Both the position numbers and the translations under genes were made by a program. A stretch of DNA of 5,370 nt. Source: JBALVT01 sp036961345. Its GTDB lineage: Bacteria > Pseudomonadota > Gammaproteobacteria > Pseudomonadales > Halieaceae. Every line of letters begins with the position of its first letter. Position 1 is the stretch's first letter. The stretch spans positions 1 through 5,370 of the forward strand of contig JBALVT010000243.1 in NCBI GenBank assembly GCA_036961345.1, in the 5' to 3' direction. Positions 1 through 5,276 of this stretch are shown here, one piece after another. The notes beneath the pieces are model-generated. The model worked only from the letters and a program-made list of their open reading frames with translations. It did no database searches and was not told the origin of the DNA.

Positions 1-609
1 CGGGAATCGATTCTGGAGGCCATGAAACGACGTGAAGTATACGCAACAACCGGTCCTCGCATAGCGGTGCAATTTTATGGCGGTATCGATTTTACCGCTG
101 ATGATCTCGCAGCGGCCGATCTTTACGCGCATGCCACAGCCCGAGGTGTGCCCATGGGAGGTGAGCTGGGCCTAAGTGACAGCGCCCCGACATTTCTAGT
201 ACTTGCCGCGAAAGACCCCATTGGTGCGAACCTGGATCGCGTTCAGATTATCAAAGGCTGGCTGGATGCCCAGGGTCAATCCAAAGAGCAGGTATTTAAC
301 GTTGCCTGGTCCGATGAGCGGCCCTTGGCAAGTGACGGTAGCCTGCCACCGGTGGGTAATACCGTGGACCTTAAGACGGGCAAGGTTGACAACACCATTG
401 GGTCACCGCAATTGACCGCGGTATGGCAGGACCCGCAATTTGACCCGCAGCAGGCTGCGTTTTACTACACGCGGGTATTGCAGATCCCCAGCGCGCGCCA
501 TTCACTGCTGGATGCCAGGGCGATGGGCATGGAACATGCGGGTGAGAAGCCGGACACTATTCAGGAGCGCGCCTATACCTCGTCAATTTGGTATCGGCCG
601 GATCTATAG
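1..609 (+). CDS. DUF3604 domain protein, C-terminal part (5' end cut by the window)
   Basis: The frame is open from base 1, reading RESILEAMKRREVYATTGPR, and ends at TAG 607-609, giving 202 visible residues. The ATG at 22 is therefore an internal methionine, not the start. The sequence resembles the C-terminal end of DUF3604 proteins, which are usually about 600 residues or more, so roughly two thirds of the gene lies to the left. Recognisable family stretches are REVYATTGPRI near the beginning, a KDP..GA.LDR.QIIKGW block in the middle, a DP.FDP..AAFYYTRVLQIPSAR block, and the terminal IQERAYTSSIWY. The family has no settled biochemical function; a metal-dependent hydrolase-like fold has been suggested, and the putative metal-ligand region would be upstream of this window. 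No signal peptide can be judged because the N-terminus is missing. A PhyH-family gene follows 69 bases downstream on the same strand, so the two may be co-transcribed. I am confident of the family and know nothing of the substrate. Confidence 0.85.
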   Translation, partial: RESILEAMKRREVYATTGPRIAVQFYGGIDFTADDLAAADLYAHATARGVPMGGELGLSDSAPTFLVLAAKDPIGANLDRVQIIKGWLDAQGQSKEQVFNVAWSDERPLASDGSLPPVGNTVDLKTGKVDNTIGSPQLTAVWQDPQFDPQQAAFYYTRVLQIPSARHSLLDARAMGMEHAGEKPDTIQERAYTSSIWYRPDL

Positions 610-632
610 GTGCGAGCTTCGAGTTTGAAATA

Positions 633-638
633 TATACT
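633..638 (+). promoter_or_regulatory. Possible -10 box ahead of the dioxygenase gene
   Basis: TATACT matches the sigma70 -10 consensus at five of six positions and sits in the only A+T-rich patch of the 69-base gap between the DUF3604 and PhyH-family genes. It would start transcription near 645 and give a leader of about 34 bases. No good -35 box lies 16-18 bases upstream, which falls at the end of the DUF3604 gene. The site is therefore weak evidence for a separate promoter, and read-through from the upstream gene is equally possible. Confidence 0.25.
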
Positions 639-678
639 GTGCGCCAATTTAGACAATAATGAAGAAATAGACTGACAC

Positions 679-1536
679 ATGACAGCGGATATTGAAGCTC
701 TGGTTGTTTCTAACAGCAACGAAGACAGAGGCACACTACAACAGCGTTTTCAAAAATATGGCTACCTGCATTTTAAGAAGGCCATCGGCGCGGCTAAATG
801 CAATAAACTGCTAAACGCTTTTTTAAGCGAATTGCATCCCCACATCGGCTTTGATCATGCGACTGACAAGCCCGTTCTGGCAGGTGAGCCCTTTTTTGAG
901 ACAGATCCAATCTGGGACGAGGTTTATCCCAAAATGCAGTCGCTGTATGACTTTCACAATTTTTTTCACGAGGACGACGTTCAGCAACTCATGCAGAGCG
1001 TCGCCGGTGACAATATATTTGTCTATCCCATGAAGATGGGTCGCATAGCGAGCCCCAGAAAAATAGGGTATGAAACCCCCCCTCACCAGGATGCCCACTC
1101 GCATCAGGCAGGACCAACCATGGCCGGTTTCTGGGTGGCGTTGCACGATGTTAAAGAGGGTATGGGGCGGCTAAAAATGCTGCCCGGATCGCACAAAAAT
1201 GGGGTCAGGCCTGTTTTTCAGGCAGAGGGAGTGGGAGGGATTCAATGTGAAATATACGATCATGAAACCCTATGGCATGTTTCCGATGTAGAGCAGGGCG
1301 ACGTGATTATTTTTCATTCGTGTTGCGTGCATAAAGCTGAGCCCAATACCACCGAGGAAACAGTGCGTATTAGTATCGATACGCGTTTTTGTGATTACGG
1401 TGCGCCGGTATTTTCCACGAATCTGGAACCTCATCATGGTTGGCGGATAGAGGGTTTTGATTGGGAGAGCATCTATGAAGGCTGGACAGATCCGAGCCTT
1501 CAGTATTATTGGCGTGATTACGTAACCAACCCGTAG
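679..1536 (+). CDS. Phytanoyl-CoA dioxygenase (PhyH) family Fe(II)/2-oxoglutarate oxygenase
   Basis: This 285-residue protein has the usual length and layout of bacterial PhyH-family oxygenases. These cytoplasmic enzymes use Fe(II), O2 and 2-oxoglutarate to hydroxylate an organic substrate. Visible motifs are the iron-binding HxD at His136-Gln-Asp138 (in PPHQDAHSH), the distal iron ligand His218 (in FHSCCVHKAEPN), and Arg230, twelve residues later, as the likely 2-oxoglutarate carboxylate anchor. Between them lies the family signature GRLKMLPGSHKNG (163-175), preceded by GFWVALHDV, the core strand of the double-stranded beta-helix. All catalytic residues are present, so the gene should be active. 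The N-terminal FQKYGYLHFKKAI (about 24-36) is the typical PhyH opening. The ATG at 679 has only a poor Shine-Dalgarno (GAAGAA, about 12 bases upstream), but the N-terminus fits the family. By eye the gene is somewhat more A+T-rich than its left neighbour. PhyH relatives act on very varied substrates (phytanoyl-CoA, ectoine, natural products, phosphonates), so the substrate is not assignable. The gene converges on the GST gene. Confidence 0.88.
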   Translation: MTADIEALVVSNSNEDRGTLQQRFQKYGYLHFKKAIGAAKCNKLLNAFLSELHPHIGFDHATDKPVLAGEPFFETDPIWDEVYPKMQSLYDFHNFFHEDDVQQLMQSVAGDNIFVYPMKMGRIASPRKIGYETPPHQDAHSHQAGPTMAGFWVALHDVKEGMGRLKMLPGSHKNGVRPVFQAEGVGGIQCEIYDHETLWHVSDVEQGDVIIFHSCCVHKAEPNTTEETVRISIDTRFCDYGAPVFSTNLEPHHGWRIEGFDWESIYEGWTDPSLQYYWRDYVTNP

Positions 1537-1559
1537 GAGCATTGGCGGCACCCAGATCC

Positions 1560-1575
1560 GGTCTAACCATGGACC
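1560..1575. terminator. Weak hairpin between the convergent dioxygenase and GST genes
   Basis: In the 67-base gap between the two convergent stop codons, GGTCTA (1560-1565) can pair with TGGACC (1570-1575) around a four-base loop, with one G-T pair. There is no run of T on either side, so it does not look like a classical rho-independent terminator for either gene. It is listed as the only secondary structure I see in this gap. Confidence 0.2.
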
Positions 1576-1603
1576 CGCGTGACCTATGTTGAGCGAATCT
1601 CCT

Positions 1604-2287
1604 TCAGGTTTGCACTACTTTGCGAGCGTTCTCCGCAAATTCTTTCATGGCCTTATCATCATCTAACATGCTATCGATTGAAAAGGGCACTTCAACACCT
1701 TTGCGCATGGCTGGAATTTCTTTCATGACATTTAGCCAGCGATCCAGATTCTCCAGGCCGTCCCGCGAGATTCCAGACCATTTATAGGTGCGTACCCAAC
1801 ACCAGTTGGCGATATCCGCGATTGAGTAATCATCAGCCAGCCACTCGTTGTTTGCCAAGTGGTTATCCAGTACTTCAAATAACCGCCGGCCTTCATTCTG
1901 GTAGCGATCTATAGCCGCGGGTATTTTTTCCGGGAAATAGCGATAGAACACATTGGCTTGCCCCATCATGGGCCCAATGCCTCCCATCTGAAACATTACC
2001 CATTGAATAACCCTGGACCGGCCTTTACTGTCGGTGGGCAACAGTTTGCCTGCCTTTTCCGCAAGATAGATCATGATTGCGCCGGATTCAAACACTGCCA
2101 GATTGTCGTTGTCTCGATCTACAATCGCCGGAATCCGGCCATTGGGGCAGATAGCAAGAAATTCTGGCGTATGTTGCTCGCCTTCCCTGATGTTTACAAA
2201 ATGCGTTTCGTAGGGTATTTCCAGTGCTTCCAGGGTGCATGAAGCCTTGTGGCCATTTGGGGTGGGGGCAGTATACAGATCAATCAT
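1604..2287 (-). CDS. Nu-class (YfcG/YghU-like) glutathione S-transferase, probable GSH-dependent disulfide reductase
   Basis: The 227-residue protein follows E. coli YfcG closely in outline (about 215 residues there). It opens with MIDLYTAPTPNGHK, with Thr9 and Asn11 at the positions that in YfcG approach the glutathione sulfur in place of the catalytic Tyr, Ser or Cys of other GST classes. The thioredoxin-like N-domain shows the cis-proline loop NGRIPAI (Pro53) and the glutathione-binding pair Glu67-Ser68 in FESGA. The helical C-domain starts with QMGGIGPMMGQ (100-110), a stretch typical of the Nu class, and has DYSIADIANW (153-162), the GST folding motif. Family members bind two glutathione molecules and reduce disulfides; some also have peroxidase activity. 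The protein should be cytoplasmic, and no signal peptide is seen. The start is supported by CAGGA eight bases before the ATG. The gene lies 58 bases after the acyl-CoA dehydrogenase on the same strand with no clear terminator between, so an operon is likely. The C-terminal tail is slightly longer than in YfcG. The class is well supported; the physiological substrate is unknown. Confidence 0.9.
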   Translation of the reverse strand: MIDLYTAPTPNGHKASCTLEALEIPYETHFVNIREGEQHTPEFLAICPNGRIPAIVDRDNDNLAVFESGAIMIYLAEKAGKLLPTDSKGRSRVIQWVMFQMGGIGPMMGQANVFYRYFPEKIPAAIDRYQNEGRRLFEVLDNHLANNEWLADDYSIADIANWCWVRTYKWSGISRDGLENLDRWLNVMKEIPAMRKGVEVPFSIDSMLDDDKAMKEFAENARKVVQT

Positions 2288-2295
2288 AGTTTTTT

Positions 2296-2299
2296 TCCT
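2296..2299 (-). promoter_or_regulatory. Ribosome binding site of the GST gene
   Basis: Read on the minus strand, AGGA is followed by eight A-rich bases and then ATG (2287-2285). This supports the chosen start and independent ribosome loading on the second gene of the presumed operon. Confidence 0.6.
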
Positions 2300-2345
2300 G
2301 ATGGTTAGCCTGAAAATAGTGGCAGATAAAGTCTATTCTCCTGGC

Positions 2346-3539
2346 TTACCAGGGCGTATTGTTGACCGGGTCTTTCAGAATATGTCTGGCGACAACCATG
2401 CGGTGAACCTCGTCTGGACCATCGTAAATTCTCGCAAAGCGCGCTTCTCTATACATATGTTCCAGTGGCGTATCTGCGGTCACACCCAGGGCACCGTGCA
2501 CCTGTATCGCCCGGTCGACAACGTTGTGCAGCATGCGCGCTCCCCAGAATTTTATCAGTGATATCTGTACTCGTGCTTCATCTCCCTGATCCATTAACTT
2601 CGCCGCATCCAGCGTCATTAGGCGGGCGGCCTGAATTTCCGCTGCAGACTCAGCAATGTAGCGTTGAATCTCGCCTTTCTCCGACAGTACTGAACCGTGG
2701 GCATACCGCACCTTGGCGTACTCGCACATTAATTCAAAAGCTCTCTGGGCTTGTCCCAGCCAGCGCATACAGTGAAATATTCTACCGGGCCCCAGCCGTT
2801 TCTGGGCGATCACAAAGCCCTGGCCGCGACCGCCCAATAGATTGTCCCTCGGAACTCTCACATCGTTGAGCTCTACTTCGCAGTGCCCACCAGCGGTGCT
2901 ACCCATCGTGGCCATCACACGTTTAATGTTGTAGCCGGGCGTATTGGTTGGAACAATGATAGACGAGAATTTGGCATGTTTGTGCTGCTCCGGTTCTGTC
3001 TCACAAAATACGCTGGTAAAGGCGGCGACATTTGCACCGGTGGTGAACCACTTGTGCCCATTGATGACCCACTCATCGCCTTCCAGTACTGCCTTCGTTT
3101 GCATTAGTGTGGGGTCGGAACCGGCCACTTCTGGTTCGGTCAGGCCCACAGAGGGGTAGATGTCTCCGTTTACCAGCGGTTTTAACCAGGTTTCTTTTTG
3201 CTCTTCGGATCCATAGCGATGCAGCATGATGGAATCCTGCATTGAGATAGACCCAACGGCACTCTGGCCGTAGTGCGAGCGACCAATCACTTCATTCATA
3301 TGCACAAACGCCATAAATGGCAAACCACCACCACCGATCTCCTGAGGGTGGCCCAGTGCCCATAAACCAAGTTCCTTGGCGCGTTCTTTTAGTGATGACA
3401 TGGCCTTGTTGGCCTGCTCGCCACCCGCATTGAGCGTGGGCTCCAGTGGGATGACCTCGGTATTAATGAATTCCCGGAAGCGCTCTTTCAAAAGAGCGGT
3501 TTCTGCGCTTATCCCGTCGGTGTTGTCTCGATCGGTCAT
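2346..3539 (-). CDS. Acyl-CoA dehydrogenase, ACAD10/11-like
   Basis: This 397-residue flavoprotein has the full acyl-CoA dehydrogenase architecture: a helical N-domain (about 1-125), a beta middle domain (about 126-240) and a C-terminal helical bundle. Such enzymes oxidise the alpha-beta bond of an acyl-CoA and pass electrons from FAD to electron-transferring flavoprotein. Visible signatures are VGLTEPEVAGSDPT (131-144) and WFTTGAN (164-170) in the FAD and substrate region, GGHCEVELNDVRVP (217-230), LGPGRIFHCMRWLG (249-262), QVHGALGVT (346-354) and IYDGPDEVHR (371-380). The last aligns with the IYEG motif in which MCAD-type enzymes carry the catalytic glutamate; here it is Asp373, as is usual in ACAD10/11-like enzymes. 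Together with the LGPGR.FHCMR block this places the protein near that group, which prefers long, branched or substituted acyl chains. No kinase domain is fused. The start is supported by AAGGAA six bases upstream. It is the first gene of a probable operon with the GST and is divergent from the OYE gene. The family is certain; the substrate is inference. Confidence 0.93.
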   Translation of the reverse strand: MTDRDNTDGISAETALLKERFREFINTEVIPLEPTLNAGGEQANKAMSSLKERAKELGLWALGHPQEIGGGGLPFMAFVHMNEVIGRSHYGQSAVGSISMQDSIMLHRYGSEEQKETWLKPLVNGDIYPSVGLTEPEVAGSDPTLMQTKAVLEGDEWVINGHKWFTTGANVAAFTSVFCETEPEQHKHAKFSSIIVPTNTPGYNIKRVMATMGSTAGGHCEVELNDVRVPRDNLLGGRGQGFVIAQKRLGPGRIFHCMRWLGQAQRAFELMCEYAKVRYAHGSVLSEKGEIQRYIAESAAEIQAARLMTLDAAKLMDQGDEARVQISLIKFWGARMLHNVVDRAIQVHGALGVTADTPLEHMYREARFARIYDGPDEVHRMVVARHILKDPVNNTPW

Positions 3540-3545
3540 GCTCTA

Positions 3546-3551
3546 TTCCTT
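3546..3551 (-). promoter_or_regulatory. Ribosome binding site of the acyl-CoA dehydrogenase gene
   Basis: On the minus strand AAGGAA lies six bases before the ATG at 3539-3537. This is the strongest Shine-Dalgarno in the window, and it fixes the start. Confidence 0.7.
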
Positions 3552-3559
3552 TTTGTTGA

Positions 3560-3588
3560 TTGTGGTCATCGAGGTGCCGCCGTATACT
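3560..3588 (+). promoter_or_regulatory. Candidate sigma70 promoter for the OYE gene
   Basis: TTGTGG (3560-3565) and TATACT (3583-3588) are spaced by 17 bases. The -10 matches consensus at five of six positions and the -35 keeps only the TTG. Transcription would begin near 3595, leaving a leader of about 53 bases before the ATG at 3648. It lies in the only non-coding gap between this gene and its divergent neighbour, so a promoter is expected here; the exact boxes are a visual estimate. Confidence 0.4.
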
Positions 3589-3599
3589 GCAGCCCTGAG

Positions 3600-3629
3600 T
3601 TTATCGACACCCATCATGCCACATTACAA
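3600..3629 (-). promoter_or_regulatory. Candidate promoter for the acyl-CoA dehydrogenase-GST operon
   Basis: On the minus strand TTGTAA (3629-3624) and GATAAA (3605-3600) are spaced by 18 bases, each matching consensus at four of six positions. Transcription would begin near 3593, about 54 bases before the start codon. It is weaker than the plus-strand candidate. If both are real, their start points almost coincide and each promoter lies inside the other's leader region. Confidence 0.3.
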
Positions 3630-3647
3630 GTCATCTGGACGAACACT

Positions 3648-4757
3648 ATGAATGAACAAAATATCCTGTTTCAGGCTTTCGAGCTTGGCAATCTACATCT
3701 CAAAAACCGTATTGTCATGGCGCCAATGACGAGAAACTTTTCTCCGGACAATGTTCCGGGGCAAAACTCGGTTGATTACTACCGACGCCGGGCCGCGGGT
3801 GGAGCGGGGCTGATTGTGACAGAAGGCACTTGCGTTGATCATATCGCCGCCAGTGGATATCCCGATGTGCCGTATTTTCACGGTGAAGCGCGTTTGGCCG
3901 GATGGCGGAAAGTCGTGGATGCTGTACATGAGGCGGGCGGTAAAGTTGCACCTCAGCTTTGGCATTGCGGCGGTATGCGCAAAGCCGGCGTGCTACCCGA
4001 GGGCGATGTCCCCGGTTATACCCCTTCTGGAATGAATGTACCGGGTAAAGTGAATCGGCATGTCATGTCACAGTCGGACATCGACGATGTGGTTCAAGCG
4101 TTTGCGCACGGCGCAGCGGCTAGCAAGGAGCTGGGGTTTGATGCAGTTGAGATACATGGTGCGCATGGCTACCTGGTCGACCAGTTTTTCTGGGAAGGTA
4201 CCAATGTGCGGGACGATAGCTATGGCGGCTCTATAGAAAAACGCGGGCGTTTCGCACTGGAAATTATAGAGGCCGTGCGTGCTGCAGTGGGGCCAGATTA
4301 TCCTATTATCTTACGATTTTCTCAATGGAAGCAGCAGGATTACGATGCTCGATTGGCGCAGACCCCAGAGGAGTTGGAGCGGTTTCTATTGCCACTAAGC
4401 GAAGCAGGCGTGGATATTTTTCATTGCTCTCAGCGCCGCTTCTGGGAGCCTGAGTTTGATGGCAGCACCCTGAATTTAGCCGGTTGGACACGCCAGATCA
4501 CCGGCAAGCCAGCGATAACAGTGGGAAGTGTCGGATTAAACGCCGATTTTATTCCAGTGCCAGGTGAGGCAACGTTTCGGGAAGCTGAGCCAGCCAGTCT
4601 CGATGAACTGACACAACGCATGGACGCCGGCGAATTTGATCTGGTGGCGGTGGGTCGAGCAATGATTTCCAATCCGGATTGGGCGAACCTGGTGCAGGCC
4701 GATCGCATGGATGACTTACAGGCCTTCCGCAAAGAAGATCTGGCTGCGTTAACCTAG
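3648..4757 (+). CDS. Old Yellow Enzyme-family NADH:flavin oxidoreductase, single domain
   Basis: The 369-residue protein is an FMN-containing (beta/alpha)8 barrel of normal OYE length. It lacks the C-terminal iron-sulfur and NAD domains of 2,4-dienoyl-CoA reductase or trimethylamine dehydrogenase types. It should use NAD(P)H to reduce carbon-carbon double bonds activated by a carbonyl or nitro group, in the cytoplasm. Visible signatures are LKNRIVMAPMTR (18-29), APQLWH (101-106, FMN-binding Gln103), HGAHGYLVDQF (170-180) with the substrate-anion pair His170 and His173 and the likely proton donor Tyr175, NVRDDSYGGS (186-195), LRFSQW (222-227, FMN-binding Arg223), and the FMN-phosphate segment VAVGRAMISNPDW (333-345). 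FHCSQRRFWEPEF (258-270) is typical of a proteobacterial OYE subgroup. One oddity is Lys198 in SIEKRGRF, where most relatives have SIENR. The ATG at 3648 has only a weak GGA eight bases upstream, but the N-terminus aligns with the family. The gene is divergent from the acyl-CoA dehydrogenase, suggesting a shared pathway. The native substrate is unknown. Confidence 0.93.
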   Translation: MNEQNILFQAFELGNLHLKNRIVMAPMTRNFSPDNVPGQNSVDYYRRRAAGGAGLIVTEGTCVDHIAASGYPDVPYFHGEARLAGWRKVVDAVHEAGGKVAPQLWHCGGMRKAGVLPEGDVPGYTPSGMNVPGKVNRHVMSQSDIDDVVQAFAHGAAASKELGFDAVEIHGAHGYLVDQFFWEGTNVRDDSYGGSIEKRGRFALEIIEAVRAAVGPDYPIILRFSQWKQQDYDARLAQTPEELERFLLPLSEAGVDIFHCSQRRFWEPEFDGSTLNLAGWTRQITGKPAITVGSVGLNADFIPVPGEATFREAEPASLDELTQRMDAGEFDLVAVGRAMISNPDWANLVQADRMDDLQAFRKEDLAALT

Positions 4758-4760
4758 GTT
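4751..4760. repeat. 10-base perfect palindrome carrying both convergent stop codons
   Basis: AACCTAGGTT is identical on both strands. Its centre CTAG supplies TAG for the OYE gene (4755-4757, plus) and TAG for the DUF1456 gene (4756-4754, minus), so the two genes overlap by four bases tail to tail. With no spacer it is unlikely to fold as a hairpin. Confidence 0.9.
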
Positions 4761-5260
4761 TTAGGGGGAAGAGACCATTTTGGAATGGATTTTTCCCTCG
4801 GCTCGCCGCGCTCCTTTATCTGCAGGCCCTTGAGAAAGTTGCGCAACACCTGATCCTTGCACTCCCGGTAATTTCTATGGCCGGGTTTGCGGGAAAACGA
4901 ACTTAATTCGTGTGAGCTCAATTGAAAACCCGCCAGTTTGGTAATGGACATTATGTCTTCCGATTTCAGGTTGAGCGCAATTTTCAGTTTGATTAATATC
5001 TGGTTGTTGCTCAGTTGCGTTTCCGCCGCCGCTTGAGGGCCGTCTCTTTTTCCGCGCCGCTGGTTGATCAGGCCATTCAGAAATGTGGCCAGTATCCAGT
5101 CTTTGCATTCCTCAAAAGCAGGTGCTTCCTCCTTCTGGAGCCAGGCAATGATGTGACCGCGCTCCGCGTTAAATTCAGCCAGGGCGAATATGGCGATCAT
5201 TTCGGCATCATCAAAATCGAATACGTAGCGAATTCGGCGCAGTACGTCGTTATTTGTCAT
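4754..5260 (-). CDS. yehS: DUF1456 family protein, YehS-like
   Basis: This 168-residue protein resembles E. coli YehS (about 156 residues), a small soluble protein of unknown function made of two DUF1456 repeats. The repeats are visible here: residues 1-70 and 83-152 share NN..L..I/L near the start, a D..SI/MIAI-type segment, and ECKD..L..FL.GL...RG at the end (ECKDWILATFLNGLINQRRG in the first, ECKDQVLRNFLKGLQIKERG in the second). The linker (71-82) and the last 16 residues are rich in charged and polar residues and probably disordered. There is no signal peptide, membrane segment or obvious catalytic motif; the helical, charged nature hints at binding rather than catalysis, which is inference. 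The start ATG at 5260-5258 matches the MTNNDVLR opening of the family, but no clear Shine-Dalgarno precedes it. The stop of an aminotransferase gene lies 16 bases upstream, so coupled translation is plausible. The 3' end overlaps the OYE stop by four bases. The symbol is by resemblance only. Confidence 0.87.
   Translation of the reverse strand: MTNNDVLRRIRYVFDFDDAEMIAIFALAEFNAERGHIIAWLQKEEAPAFEECKDWILATFLNGLINQRRGKRDGPQAAAETQLSNNQILIKLKIALNLKSEDIMSITKLAGFQLSSHELSSFSRKPGHRNYRECKDQVLRNFLKGLQIKERGEPREKSIPKWSLPPKT
4766..4797 (+). terminator. Possible weak terminator for the OYE gene, inside the opposing gene
   Basis: CCATT (4775-4779) pairs with AATGG (4784-4788) around a TTGG loop and is followed by ATTTTT (4789-4794). 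An outer stem GGGAA (4766-4770) with TTCCC (4793-4797) could enclose it. The position, nine bases after the OYE stop, suits a terminator, but the stem is short and A+T-rich and the sequence also encodes the C-terminus of the DUF1456 protein on the other strand. Confidence 0.3.
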
Positions 5261-5276
5261 AGTTTTATGCTCTGGC

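Noticed and set aside
22..24. ATG at 22 as the start of the first gene
   Set aside because: The frame is open back to base 1 with family-like residues (RESILEA) before it, and 195 residues would be only a fragment of a DUF3604 protein.
823..1146. 107-residue open frame on the minus strand
   Set aside because: It lies wholly opposite the dioxygenase gene, which carries intact catalytic motifs, and shows no recognisable domain.
1370..1570. Minus-strand frame beginning in the gap after the GST stop, preceded by AGGAG at 1598-1602
   Set aside because: The AGGAG is more than 25 bases from the ATG at 1570, the frame is mostly antisense to the dioxygenase, and the product has no recognisable features.
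2288..2345. Possible promoter or terminator between the dehydrogenase and GST genes
   Set aside because: No paired -35/-10 boxes and no hairpin with a T run were found. The CCTGA copies near 2297 and 2309 are a direct, not inverted, repeat.
2465..2869. 134-residue open frame on the plus strand
   Set aside because: It is antisense to conserved acyl-CoA dehydrogenase sequence and is rich in Pro, Arg and Ser as expected of a shadow frame.
4875..5108. 77-residue minus-strand frame inside the DUF1456 gene
   Set aside because: It is an alternate frame of a gene with clear family similarity and a duplicated domain; the low-complexity product suggests a shadow.
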